Positions 8,106 to 16,732 are shown, counted from the first letter of the stretch. The stretch is 51,675 nt of DNA from an uncultured Collinsella sp. (GCA_900759045.1 CAAETU010000027.1:1-51675), one strand, 5' to 3'. Notes: generated from the letters alone by a model not told the origin. Numbers and translations: made by a program.

Positions 8106-9858
8106 AGTCTAGGTATCCTCTCACGTCTGCTTCGTAGTCCTCGATAATTTGCGGTCCTGCCGCGCCAAATTCAATTACGGTGTCACCCACCAGGTCAAAG
8201 AGCGCCTCGTTGATGCTATCGACGAGCATGTCCTCGCTCTGGCCCGAGTGCGCCACTGCCGATGTCGCTTGCGCTGCGTTCTGCTCGAGCAGTGCGCGCA
8301 GATACGCGGTTGCGGCGGGCGCGAGTTCGTTTGTGGCTTCAGCGGGCGCAGCAGCTGCGAACGCGGGCGTCGGCGCGAGAAGCGGTGCCACGACACCAAA
8401 CTGTTCGGTGGATATGGTCGGCTCGTCGGTCAAGTCCTGCCGAATGGGTGTCACGACCGCCTCGACAATCGCGTCGGTTACGGGCTCGGCTTCCGGTTGC
8501 CCTGAGTCCGCTGCCTCGGCTTCTGCGGACGCGCCGTCCTCGCGTTCCTCGTCGATCAAAAGCGCTTCGCGCGTTTGCGCAGCGGCGCTCCGAATGTGCC
8601 CCAGCTGACTCAGATCGATATCGATCTTGACGGGCTGGTGTGCGGCGTCCCACGAAAGCCATGCCACAATCTCGTCATCGATAATCTTGGCCAGATATTT
8701 GGGGACCTTTTCTTCCTTAAGGGGATGGGCGGGGTCCAGCGCCAGGCGCAGGCGTTGGTCGCAGGCGCGCATCATTTCACCGAGCTTGCTGCTCTTTTGC
8801 CTACTACCGTGGATACGCATGCATTCCCAAAAGCCGTTTTGGCAACGGTAGATATGGATGGGATTCAAGCGGTATTCGCAGTCCTCGTGGCGCTCGGGCG
8901 CAAAGAATACGGCCGAGGCAAACATGGTGTAGGGCATGGCCGTCTCCTCCCCAAATAAGCTCGCCACGATGCCGGTCTTTCGGTGCGTGTCATAGTAGCG
9001 CGCCATACGGACATACACGGCGCACGCCACGTGGCGCAGATCGCGGTGGTGGCTGCGGTCGAGCCGCGAGTTACTTAGGTTGTACGTGGAGAGGGCGTTG
9101 ATGGCGGCCATGAGTCTCTCCTCGCGCACCTCATCGGGCGGAAGGGGGAGCGTGGGCTCGGAGTTCTTGCGACGCTTGGGGGCCTGCCCGGACGGTGCCG
9201 GTGCAGGCGCAAGGTCTCGAGCCGCACACCGCAGCTCGATAAGGGCGTTATCGAACATGACGGTTTTAGAGTCGCGAAGCAGCTTGGGGTCGAGCCCGTG
9301 GAACACGGCGTAATCCTGCAGCCACACGCGTGCAAATCGGTCGATGCCGGGCTCGAAGGCGCGATAGACATCCCAAAAAGCCTTGATCTTGTTAAAACCA
9401 TCGAGCGGGTCATCTACGCCAATGCCGCAAATCAGCTCATAGAGATACAGAAAGGCAAAAGACGTAGACGTTTCCTCGACGGTTCCGCAGCGCACTTGGG
9501 CACGCCAGGTAAAGTAGCCGCGCAGCTGTCGGTCGCTCATAGCGTTGTAGGTGGGAAAGTACGACTTAAAGGTGCCGTTGTAGGGACAGTCGTCCTCAAA
9601 GTCGGCCATCAGCAGGCCCTGGCGGTAAAAAAGCTCGGCTTCCGAAAGCCAGCGGCCCGCACCGCCCTTGGGGTCTTCTTGCCAACGCGATATCTCACGC
9701 ATCTTGCGGTACTGGTCGGGGAGGAAATTTTGCATCTGTCGGCCGGTTTTGAGAATCGGCTCGTCTGCGTAGACTTCGTTTGAGAAGCGAGCAGACTGAT
9801 GGGTCCGGGCCTCGGCCATAATGCGCTCGATGAGCATCTTGATGTCCTGGTCGGCCAC
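8098..9858 (-). CDS. TerB_N/TerB_C domain protein
   Basis: 586 residues, GTG start with an AGGAGAGGAGA ribosome site. The N-terminal half has TerB_N hallmarks: the FRQGLLMAD-like helix, then YFTWRAQVR near 130 and the following helical YLYELICGIG. The middle is basic and linker-like (PAPAPSGQAPKRRK). The last ~150 residues resemble TerB_C (FDLVGDTVIEF...IIEDYEADVRGYL). Ter-family proteins are tied by comparative genomics to stress and phage response; the TerB_N/TerB_C type often sits beside a DUF2791 ATPase and a superfamily-2 helicase, as here. It is the first gene of the cassette. Its molecular function is unknown; a scaffold or sensor role is a guess. Confidence 0.85.
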   Translation of the reverse strand: MADQDIKMLIERIMAEARTHQSARFSNEVYADEPILKTGRQMQNFLPDQYRKMREISRWQEDPKGGAGRWLSEAELFYRQGLLMADFEDDCPYNGTFKSYFPTYNAMSDRQLRGYFTWRAQVRCGTVEETSTSFAFLYLYELICGIGVDDPLDGFNKIKAFWDVYRAFEPGIDRFARVWLQDYAVFHGLDPKLLRDSKTVMFDNALIELRCAARDLAPAPAPSGQAPKRRKNSEPTLPLPPDEVREERLMAAINALSTYNLSNSRLDRSHHRDLRHVACAVYVRMARYYDTHRKTGIVASLFGEETAMPYTMFASAVFFAPERHEDCEYRLNPIHIYRCQNGFWECMRIHGSRQKSSKLGEMMRACDQRLRLALDPAHPLKEEKVPKYLAKIIDDEIVAWLSWDAAHQPVKIDIDLSQLGHIRSAAAQTREALLIDEEREDGASAEAEAADSGQPEAEPVTDAIVEAVVTPIRQDLTDEPTISTEQFGVVAPLLAPTPAFAAAAPAEATNELAPAATAYLRALLEQNAAQATSAVAHSGQSEDMLVDSINEALFDLVGDTVIEFGAAGPQIIEDYEADVRGYLDYE

Positions 9859-9946
9859 CGTCTCTCCTCTCCTAACGCAGCTTCGGTGACCTCATATCAT
9901 AGCACAGCATCAAACAGGTGTTCGAGATACCGCTACGTAGATAGAT

Positions 9947-10663
9947 TTAGAACAGGAGGGCGTAGATGACGGCTATGACAACGGAGGGGAGCATATTGGC
10001 CGTGCGGAAGGTCTGAGGACGGATGAGGTTGACGCCGACGCAGAAGATGAGTATAGAGCCCACGAGCGATAGACTGTCGAGGGCGGCGGCGGTCATGATG
10101 GGGGAGAGCGCGCCGGCAAACAGCGTAATCGTTCCCTGGAATACGGCAACGGGCAGGGCGGAGAAGATGCAGCCGCGGCCGAGCGAAGCCGTCATGGTGC
10201 AGACGATGATGCAGTCCAACGCGCCCTTGAGGGCAAGCGTGGACCAGTCGCCGAGCAAGCCGTCTTGGATTGATCCCACGATAGCCATGGCACCGATGCA
10301 GACGGTCAGCGATGTCGAGACAAAGGCATTGGCGAACTCGTTGTCTCCCTCGCTGCCGGTTTTGCGCTTGAGCCATTCGCCCAGGTTTTCGATGCCGGCT
10401 TCCAGGTTAACGGCCTCGCCGATGAGCGAGCCGAGGGCAAACGAGACGATGAGCATGGTGGTGCCGGTGGTCTCCAGCGCTTTCCCGTCAATGACGAGCA
10501 TCTTTTGCATGGTGCCGCCCAGTCCGATAAACAAAACGCACAGCCCCGACGCCTTCATGAGCGTGTCTTGGATGCGGGGTGTGATAAAGCGTCCGCCTAT
10601 AAGGCCCAGCAGTCCGCCCGCAATCAAAAGTGCGACGTTGATGACCGTTCCCAAACCCGGCAT
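9947..10663 (-). CDS. DUF554 family membrane protein
   Basis: About 238 residues, with many hydrophobic segments spread along the whole length. I place the start at the ATG at 10663 (MPGLGTVINVALLIAGG) because GGGAGGG is four bases upstream; the frame extends to 10732 without a better site. The G-rich first helix followed by GLIGGRFI, and the AMAIVGSIQDGL segment, are characteristic of the YdfK/DUF554 family of predicted transporters of unknown substrate. It is a single gene between the TerB cassette and the surface-protein operon, on the same strand. Confidence 0.85.
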   Translation of the reverse strand: MPGLGTVINVALLIAGGLLGLIGGRFITPRIQDTLMKASGLCVLFIGLGGTMQKMLVIDGKALETTGTTMLIVSFALGSLIGEAVNLEAGIENLGEWLKRKTGSEGDNEFANAFVSTSLTVCIGAMAIVGSIQDGLLGDWSTLALKGALDCIIVCTMTASLGRGCIFSALPVAVFQGTITLFAGALSPIMTAAALDSLSLVGSILIFCVGVNLIRPQTFRTANMLPSVVIAVIYALLF

Positions 10664-10781
10664 GAACCCTCCCATATTGATGCCAACCTGGCAATCGTAG
10701 CAGAACGGGCTGCAGGGTGCGTCATGCCTCATCCTATACGTTATATAAGTGGTATTAATGACGGCATTTGGTGCCCAAGCC

Positions 10782-12194
10782 TCAGCCTCCCATCACGACA
10801 TAGGGGCTGTAATCGAAGCACAGCGTCATGAGTCGCTGCGGGGACTCAATGGCCGCGGCGATGATATCGGCATCTCGAGCTCGGTCAAATCCCACGAGCT
10901 CAATTTGATACGAGACGTCTTCCATTTTATGGAGTATCCGGTTATTCAGGAGGTTCTCACCGTCGAATTCCTCGGTTTTGCCTCCGTCCGAGGTTACGGC
11001 ATACAGGTGCAGTTTTGCGGTGGTCGCAGGGTCGGCGACCGTGAGGTTGTCGATTTGGTTGGCCGTGCCCTTTGCCCCAAGCAAGGTGAGCAAGGTGGGG
11101 GCTACGACCTCGCCCGATGGCAGAAAAACAACTTCGACGGTTTTAGGGAATGCGATAATGGCTGCTTTGCGGACGGGCTTATCGGCAGCGGTGACCTCAA
11201 TGCTCGCGGCGTCGACGGTTTCCGTGCGGTCGAGCGCGACCATCATGCAACAATTGCCCTCGTCGATGTCTGCCGGCATGGGACACCCCAAGTTTTCGCC
11301 AGCTTGCGTGCCGCCCACTGCGGTGGCTGTTTCGCTTGGCTCGCTGAAAGTGGCTGAAGGACCGCTCGATGGCGGTGTTATGCCGCCTGGTGCGCCATTG
11401 TCCCCAGGCGCTATTTCACCGCTGCTCTCGCTGGAGTCGCTTGCGATGTCACCCGTCGAGGGGGCGAGTCCGACCGCTCCCGCTCCGCTCCATTCCATCT
11501 CGAGGAGTGCCGGATCGACAAGGACGTGATGCACATCTTGCGTCTGGGTGCTGATGTCGACAGGACCGGGATTTGCCCCTCGCGTCAGGCTGAGTGATCC
11601 GGTCCGCTGTTTGTCCCGAATCTCCTGGCTTTCTGTGTCGCTTGCGTAGAACATCAGGGCGATCTCGCCATTCGCTGTGGCGTCGGTGCCCACCTTGGTC
11701 ATTTTCAGCGATGCAGTGAATGAGATGGCGGGCTGCGTGCCATCGGCGCTCGAGGGGACGCAGCCCAGGCATACACCTCCTCCGTCTTCGAAAAATGTGC
11801 TGTCGAAGGCGACCGTTGCCCCGTCCGCCGAGTCATCGGACAGGGCGATGTCGAAGCGCAGCTCCACGTCGCAGGAATCGCCATCGGCATCAGTTGCAGC
11901 CGCACGCCATGTGCAGATGGCGCATCCCGTTAGAGGACCGTCCGTTGTGCGCGAGCGCTCGGTATCCACGACTATCGAGCTGTTCGTGCAGCGACGGAGG
12001 CACCCCGAGGTCGAAATGCTTGCCTGCGCAAGCGAGAGGCGTTGGCGCGCGATGGTGCTCATCTGGTTTGTGACGAGACAGTTGATGGCATGTAAGGGGA
12101 CGTCTACGGCGGGTGTCGCTAGAGCGGCGACGGGCATGCCGGTGACAAGCGCGCTGCAGAGCGCGGCAACGGGCAAAAGGTTCTTTGATGCCAT
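10782..12194 (-). CDS. Secreted Cys-rich surface protein, function unknown
   Basis: 470 residues. AAGGAGAG lies five bases before the ATG. Residues 1-28 form a signal peptide (hydrophobic core, cleavage near ALA-TPA). Cysteines come in close groups (GCLRRC, GCAIC, VCLGC, NCC), which suggests disulfides in an exported protein or a metal site. A Ser/Gly/Pro/Glu-rich linker (about residues 255-320) separates two putative beta-rich halves. No C-terminal sorting signal or membrane anchor is visible. It is the last gene of the five-gene surface operon, 41 bases after the LAQTG protein. I do not recognise the family. Confidence 0.75.
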   Translation of the reverse strand: MASKNLLPVAALCSALVTGMPVAALATPAVDVPLHAINCLVTNQMSTIARQRLSLAQASISTSGCLRRCTNSSIVVDTERSRTTDGPLTGCAICTWRAAATDADGDSCDVELRFDIALSDDSADGATVAFDSTFFEDGGGVCLGCVPSSADGTQPAISFTASLKMTKVGTDATANGEIALMFYASDTESQEIRDKQRTGSLSLTRGANPGPVDISTQTQDVHHVLVDPALLEMEWSGAGAVGLAPSTGDIASDSSESSGEIAPGDNGAPGGITPPSSGPSATFSEPSETATAVGGTQAGENLGCPMPADIDEGNCCMMVALDRTETVDAASIEVTAADKPVRKAAIIAFPKTVEVVFLPSGEVVAPTLLTLLGAKGTANQIDNLTVADPATTAKLHLYAVTSDGGKTEEFDGENLLNNRILHKMEDVSYQIELVGFDRARDADIIAAAIESPQRLMTLCFDYSPYVVMGG

Positions 12195-12235
12195 GGGCTC
12201 TCCTTACCTGTTCTGGACGGTCTCGATTTGTGTGG

Positions 12236-12493
12236 CTACTGGCTGCGTTTGATGTGCAGGCCAAGGCCGATGGCGCTTGCACCTGCCGCGGCGATTCCTG
12301 CTGCCAGGAGCTGTCGCGTGTCGCCCGTTTGCGCTAGGGGTTCATGTTGGCCGCTGCGTTCGAGCTCCGATAGATCGACAGTCACCTGTGTGGCAGCTTG
12401 CGCCTGCTCTTGTTGGGCAAAGGCGGCGATCGGGGCAAACGTTACAACGCCGATGATTACGGCAAGGACCATCGCCTTAGGCCGTGTGCGCAC
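12236..12493 (-). CDS. Small cell-wall-anchored protein with LAQTG sorting signal
   Basis: 85 residues. It has an N-terminal signal peptide (MRTRPKAMVLAVIIGVVTF, cleavage near AFA-QQ) and a mature segment of only about 30 residues rich in Gln, Ala and Glu. The C-terminal sorting signal is LAQTGD, followed by an Ala/Gly-rich membrane helix and the tail KRSQ. LAxTG is the motif of class E sortases known from Actinomycetota; no sortase lies in this window. The start overlaps the 3' end of the preceding gene by 17 bases. So short a mature part suggests a pilus-tip, chaplin-like or anchoring role, which is inference. Confidence 0.8.
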   Translation of the reverse strand: MRTRPKAMVLAVIIGVVTFAPIAAFAQQEQAQAATQVTVDLSELERSGQHEPLAQTGDTRQLLAAGIAAAGASAIGLGLHIKRSQ

Positions 12494-13076
12494 CGGGCTC
12501 GACCGTCCACGTAATGCTTGCGACCTGGTCGCCCTCGCCAGTCACATGGAAGATGTCTCGCGTGACGCGGGCGACATTGCCGCTTGTCTTGAGCTTAATC
12601 TTGTCCGTACCATCGGCGATGCCCTGGTAGCCCATGTCGAAGGATGCATTTTTGGAAAGGTCGAGGCCCGCTTCCTGCGTCGCGGCGTGAGCGTCTTGGA
12701 GTGCCTTGGCCGGACCAACCTTAAAATCGATGGAGTTCTGGGCGGTCCCCGTCTTGGCGTCGGCGACGATGCTCCAGGACTTCTGGGCGGCAATCTTCAT
12801 GTTGGTAACGTGGATGCCATAGGCCGAAAGATTGTCGATGGTGGTTGTATTCTCGGAAGGGCCCTGGAGCGTGCCGTCTGCCTTAGCGACGAACGGAATG
12901 ACGGTCGGGGCTTTGAACTTGATGTTGTCGATTTCGGTCCTGATGGTCACGTTGGTGGTTCCAGTGCGTCCCTCCGCCAGGGCGGTGGTCGGCGCGGCAC
13001 CCATTGAGAGTGCAAGCATCAGCCCCGCGCCCACGACGAGCGCCCTGGTTCCGCTCAAGTTCCCGGTGATGTCCAT
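12477..13076 (-). CDS. Secreted beta-sandwich surface protein (WTV C-terminus)
   Basis: 199 residues with a signal peptide (core ALVVGAGLMLALSM, cleavage near ALA-EG). The mature part alternates short beta-prone segments (VTIRTEIDNIKFKAP, NLSAYGIHVTNMKI, NSIDFKVG) and ends in ASITWTVEPG. It recalls WxL/camelysin-like secreted beta-sandwich proteins, whose last strand is similar, but I cannot assign it to a named family. GAAAGGA lies upstream of the ATG. It is co-transcribed with the LAQTG protein (overlap) and with a signal-anchored protein 88 bases upstream, so it is likely a structural surface component. Confidence 0.75.
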   Translation of the reverse strand: MDITGNLSGTRALVVGAGLMLALSMGAAPTTALAEGRTGTTNVTIRTEIDNIKFKAPTVIPFVAKADGTLQGPSENTTTIDNLSAYGIHVTNMKIAAQKSWSIVADAKTGTAQNSIDFKVGPAKALQDAHAATQEAGLDLSKNASFDMGYQGIADGTDKIKLKTSGNVARVTRDIFHVTGEGDQVASITWTVEPGAHTA

Positions 13077-13164
13077 AATCGTTCCTTTCTATTCGTCACG
13101 GACCGTTTCCGTGATGGTTAGACGAAAGCGGCGTGGGTGCGCGTTTTCGCAACGGGTGGCAGAT

Positions 13165-13674
13165 CTAGTCTTCGGCCTGCGCAACTCGCACCTTGATGCG
13201 CGTGGGATTGCCATGGGCGTCGTAGGTCTTGGCGTCGAGCGCTTGAATCTCGATATACGCCTCACCTTCTTTGATGTCGCCTGCGGGGCAGGTCTCAACG
13301 GTCTTGCCGGTCTCGACCACGCCCGATTCATAGATGGTCTCGTCGTTTTGGATCACGCGGAAACGCTGGGGAAACTTGTTATCCTGGACGTTTTGCACGT
13401 TGACGCGCAGCTTGCCGCCTTTTTGTAGCTGGGCGACCGGTGCGACCGAGATCGTCATCATGTTGTCGCGGACGATGGCATCGAGCTCGTCCTGGATTTC
13501 CTGGCGCGACTTACCCTCCGCCGCTGTGACCGAGGCACCTGTCTCGGCGACAGGCTTTGACTGCCAGGCGTAAAGGCCGACGGCGATAAGGGCGCAGGCG
13601 ATGGCCAGGCAGACAACGCCGAGCCTTTTTCGATGTTTTGACCCTAGGGGGCTCGACTGCTTCCTTACGCTCAT
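13165..13674 (-). CDS. Signal-anchored secreted protein, function unknown
   Basis: 169 residues. A basic N-terminus (KHRKR) precedes one membrane helix (about 19-39, GVVCLAIACALIAVGLYAW). The outside part has a short helix (RQEIQDELDAIV) and then a ~95-residue Ig-like beta domain (GGKLRVNVQNVQDN, RFRVIQNDETIYESGVV, GEAYIEIQAL). The beta domain looks like a small adhesive or pilin-like fold. Its start overlaps the stop of the upstream 98-residue protein by four bases. It belongs to the surface operon; no family name can be given. Confidence 0.75.
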   Translation of the reverse strand: MSVRKQSSPLGSKHRKRLGVVCLAIACALIAVGLYAWQSKPVAETGASVTAAEGKSRQEIQDELDAIVRDNMMTISVAPVAQLQKGGKLRVNVQNVQDNKFPQRFRVIQNDETIYESGVVETGKTVETCPAGDIKEGEAYIEIQALDAKTYDAHGNPTRIKVRVAQAED

Positions 13675-13967
13675 GCGGCATCCTTAGTGGTATAGACGCG
13701 CGCGAACGTGGACGGATCGGCGCCAAAGAGCATGTGGAGCATGAGGCGTCGCGAGTAGATGAGCTCGTCGAAGTTTGGGCCGAGTTTGATGTCGTGGATG
13801 TGGGCGATGTGGTGGGCGAGTGCCGAAAACGATTCGGGATCGCAAATCACGTCGGTGGTGACGTGATAGACAGCCGCATCGGGAAACGCTTCCTCGTCGA
13901 AGGGCAGAAGATATGGGTCATCGTCAACTTCGATGGCGATGCCGTACTGGGGCCAGTAATATGCCAT
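13671..13967 (-). CDS. Small soluble protein heading the surface operon
   Basis: 98 residues. AGGGAGG lies five bases before the ATG. It has no signal peptide or membrane segment, and is acidic and aromatic-rich near the N-terminus (YYWPQYGIAIEVDDDPYLLPFDEE), with His-rich ALAHHIAHIHDIK in the middle. It is the only apparently cytoplasmic product of the operon and comes first, so it could be a regulator, chaperone or unrelated hypothetical. Family not recognised. Confidence 0.7.
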   Translation of the reverse strand: MAYYWPQYGIAIEVDDDPYLLPFDEEAFPDAAVYHVTTDVICDPESFSALAHHIAHIHDIKLGPNFDELIYSRRLMLHMLFGADPSTFARVYTTKDAA

Positions 13968-14312
13968 GGGAACCTCCCTGCTTTTGGGCCAAACCTTCTA
14001 TTGGTTTTGGCTGTCGATGCCGACCGTATCAGCCACAACTTGACCAATTTCTGACCAAATGCTTGACGGGTTTACATCGCCGCAGGTGAGAGACGCTAAA
14101 AAATATCTCAAGTTTTTTCGAGCGCCAATTGTGCGCGTGGCTGCGATGGGAAGGAGCGCGTTAAATAGAGCGCCTGCCGAGAAAACGCCGCCGCTCGCCG
14201 AATTGCGCAAACGTAAAATTCGCCAATTATGGAGACGGTCTCAGTCACGTCGACGAAACGATGCGGTAACATCTCCCTGCAAACACTGTAGTTAACTAAA
14301 GGGGGAGTTCGC
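13968..14312 (+). other. Divergent intergenic region with paired TGACCAA repeats
   Basis: This 345-base region separates the minus-strand surface operon from the plus-strand lactate dehydrogenase operon. Two direct TGACCAA copies (14041-14047 and 14052-14058) start 11 bases apart, one helical turn, as expected for a tandem-binding regulator. A GAGAC-G-GTCTC palindrome is at 14232-14242, and TAACAT at 14267-14272 could be a -10 for the plus-strand operon. The small frames inside have no ribosome sites or protein-like composition; I see no gene. Confidence 0.4.
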
Positions 14313-15914
14313 GTGTCTGCAGCCATCAAACCCTTCGGCGTCGAGTTCGAAGAATATGGTCGCGATGAATCTCGCACATCGGGCGAGGCGTCGAGCATCT
14401 CGTTTCCGACAACGGAGGACGAAGTCCGCGCCATTCTGCGAAAGCTCCATGCCGAGCATGTTCCGATAACGGTCCAGGGTGCTCGGACCGGTCTGGCTGC
14501 CGGTGCCGTGCCCCACGGCGGCCACATCCTCAACACTTCTCGTATGAATCGCTACCTGGGTCTTCGCCGCGACGAGCGAGGCCGTTTTCTGCTGCGCGTG
14601 GAGCCGGGCGTCGTGCTTTCGGAGTTGCGCAAGCAGCTGGGTAAGAAGGCATTGCCGACCGCTGACTGGGATCAGGTATCGCTTGAGGCCTATGAGGAGT
14701 TCCAGGCAGCTCCTGAGCAGTTCTTTCCCACCGATCCCACCGAGGCATCTGCCTGCCTGGGCGGCATGGCGGCGTGCAATGCCTCTGGTGCCCGCAGTTA
14801 CGCCTACGGCCCCATGCGCCCGCACGTTACGGGGCTTCACGTGGCACTGGCGGACGGCGACCTGCTTGAGCTTCATCGAGGTCAGGCGCACGCTGACGCA
14901 CGCCACTTGTCGCTCGTGACAGCGGAAGGCCGCGCGCTCGAGCTGGATCTTCCCGGCTATACCATGCCCAAGACCAAAAACGCGTCGGGTTATTTCGTTG
15001 CGGACGATATGGACGCCATCGACCTCTTTATCGGTGCGTGCGGCACACTCGGCGTCATTACCGAGCTCGAGATCGCCCTGCAGGCGGCACCTTCGGTCGT
15101 ATGGGGCGTGAGCTGCTTTTTCGACAGCGAGGACAAGGCAGTGTCCTTTACCGATTCCGTGCGCCCCGTGCTGTCCCATGCCGCCGCTATTGAGTATTTC
15201 GATGCCGGCGCCTTGGATATCCTTCGCCGCCAGCGCGAGCAGTCGACCGCGTTTGCCTCGCTGCCGGCACTCGACGATGAGGCAAAGGTCTGTATTTACG
15301 TGGAGCTCGACTGCGACGACGAGGCTCAAGCGACTGAGGAGCTGTACCACCTGGGATGGGTTTTGGAGCTTGCGGGCGGCCGCGATGACGCGACCTGGGT
15401 TGCGCGCACCGAGGTCGATCGCGAATGCCAGCGGTTCTTCCGCCACGCCGTCCCCGAGAGTGTCAACATGCTCATCGATGAGCGTCGCCGCACCGACCCC
15501 ACCATTACCAAACTGGGGTCGGATATGTCGGTACCCAACGCGCGCCTGGCCGATGTCGTTGCCTTCTATCGCCGCACGCTGGCCGAAAGCGGGCTTGAGT
15601 CTGCCGCCTGGGGACATATCGGCAACAACCATCTGCATGTGAATATCCTGCCGCGCGATGCGCAGGACTATCGTCGCGGTGGTGAGCTGTTTGCCCGGTG
15701 GGCTGCGGAGGTAACGGCTATGGGCGGCGCCGTCTCTGCCGAGCACGGCGTCGGCAAGATCAAAGCGAGCTTTTTGGAGACGATGTACGGCCACGAGGCC
15801 ATGGTCGAATCGGCTCGACTCAAGCTGCAGCTCGATCCTGCCGGGCAGCTGGGTCGTGGCAACCTATTTTCGGAGAAGCTCTTGGATGAACTCGTCCAGA
15901 AAGGAGGCGCGTGA
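14313..15914 (+). CDS. lctD: FAD-linked D-lactate/glycolate dehydrogenase (LctD-like)
   Basis: 533 residues, GTG start behind GGGGGAG. It is a GlcD/Dld-type flavoprotein. The PCMH FAD-binding domain carries VPITVQGARTGLAAGAVP (about 50-67) and the PTDPTEASACLGGMAACNASG segment (about 140-160). The C-terminal catalytic domain ends with GHIGNNHLHVNI (about 430-441) and SAEHGVGKIK, the signature of this oxidase family. It is followed by etfB and a ferredoxin-fused etfA, with overlapping or zero-gap junctions. In Acetobacterium the same trio (LctBCD) couples lactate oxidation by NAD+ to oxidation of reduced ferredoxin. The substrate (D-lactate versus another 2-hydroxy acid) is inferred from that context. 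Confidence 0.85.
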   Translation: MSAAIKPFGVEFEEYGRDESRTSGEASSISFPTTEDEVRAILRKLHAEHVPITVQGARTGLAAGAVPHGGHILNTSRMNRYLGLRRDERGRFLLRVEPGVVLSELRKQLGKKALPTADWDQVSLEAYEEFQAAPEQFFPTDPTEASACLGGMAACNASGARSYAYGPMRPHVTGLHVALADGDLLELHRGQAHADARHLSLVTAEGRALELDLPGYTMPKTKNASGYFVADDMDAIDLFIGACGTLGVITELEIALQAAPSVVWGVSCFFDSEDKAVSFTDSVRPVLSHAAAIEYFDAGALDILRRQREQSTAFASLPALDDEAKVCIYVELDCDDEAQATEELYHLGWVLELAGGRDDATWVARTEVDRECQRFFRHAVPESVNMLIDERRRTDPTITKLGSDMSVPNARLADVVAFYRRTLAESGLESAAWGHIGNNHLHVNILPRDAQDYRRGGELFARWAAEVTAMGGAVSAEHGVGKIKASFLETMYGHEAMVESARLKLQLDPAGQLGRGNLFSEKLLDELVQKGGA

Positions 15915-15916
15915 AG

Positions 15917-16732
15917 ATGAGCGATTTCCATATGGTGGTGTGCGTCAAGGCGGTACCGGGAAGCACCGAGGTCAAGATGGACCCCAAAACCAATACCATC
16001 GTGCGTGATGGCAAGCAGGCGGTCATTAATCCCTTCGATGCAAGTGCCCTCGAATGCGCGCTGGCGCTCAAGGACGACTTTATCGGCTTTGGCATGGATG
16101 TGCGCGTGACGGTGGTGTCGATGGGTATCCCTGCAACCGAATCGCTGCTGCGCGACTGCATTGCCCGCGGCGCCGATGATGCGCTGCTGCTGACCGATCG
16201 CGCCTTTGCGGGCGCGGACACGTTGGCGACCACCTATGCCCTCAAATGCGGTATCGAGGCGCTCGACGAGGACTTCGACCTGCTCATCTGCGGCAAGATG
16301 GCGGTAGATGGCGATACCGCCCAGATTGGCCCCGAGCTGGCCGGCGCCTTCGAGATTCCCTGCGTGACCGATGTGAGCTGCGTGCAGAGCGCAGGTTTTA
16401 CGACATGCGGTGCGCTTTCGCTCGTTCACGGTTGCGATGCCGGCGAGGAGACGGTCTATCTGGAGATGCCGTGCGCGATGACGACCGCCAAGGAGATCGG
16501 CCAGCTGCGCATGCCGAGCATCGCCGGCATTCGCGCGGCCGAAGATGCGGATGTGCGGGTGGTCTGTGCTGCCGATGTACATGCTGACCCTTCGCGTTGC
16601 GGCCTTACCGGATCGCCGACGCAGGTCGTGCGCTCGTTTGTGCCCGACCGCGACCAAACGTGCGAGGCCATCGAGGGCACGCCGGTCGAGCAGGCGGCAA
16701 AGATTGCCAAGATTATCGAGGGGATGGCATAG
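15917..16732 (+). CDS. etfB: Electron transfer flavoprotein beta subunit (LctB-like)
   Basis: About 271 residues. I choose the ATG at 15917 because AAGGAGG (15901-15907) is nine bases upstream; a GTG at 15911 overlapping the previous stop is the alternative. N-terminal VVCVKAVPGSTEVKMDPKT and the NPFDASALECAL segment are typical of EtfB, as is the later CGKMAVDGDTAQIGPELAG nucleotide-binding region. Length and motifs fit the bifurcating Etf group, in which EtfB holds the bifurcating FAD that meets NAD(H). It lies between the lactate dehydrogenase and EtfA genes. Confidence 0.9.
   Translation: MSDFHMVVCVKAVPGSTEVKMDPKTNTIVRDGKQAVINPFDASALECALALKDDFIGFGMDVRVTVVSMGIPATESLLRDCIARGADDALLLTDRAFAGADTLATTYALKCGIEALDEDFDLLICGKMAVDGDTAQIGPELAGAFEIPCVTDVSCVQSAGFTTCGALSLVHGCDAGEETVYLEMPCAMTTAKEIGQLRMPSIAGIRAAEDADVRVVCAADVHADPSRCGLTGSPTQVVRSFVPDRDQTCEAIEGTPVEQAAKIAKIIEGMA

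Noticed and set aside
4240..9858. Complete BREX system
   Set aside because: Only BrxD-like and BrxHI-like parts are present; the flanking genes are elp3/SpeE-like and DUF554, with no pglX, pglZ, brxC or brxA.
14059..14295. Small gene in the gap before the lactate dehydrogenase operon
   Set aside because: The frame lacks a ribosome site, is Arg-rich and overlaps likely regulatory sequence; nothing supports it as coding.
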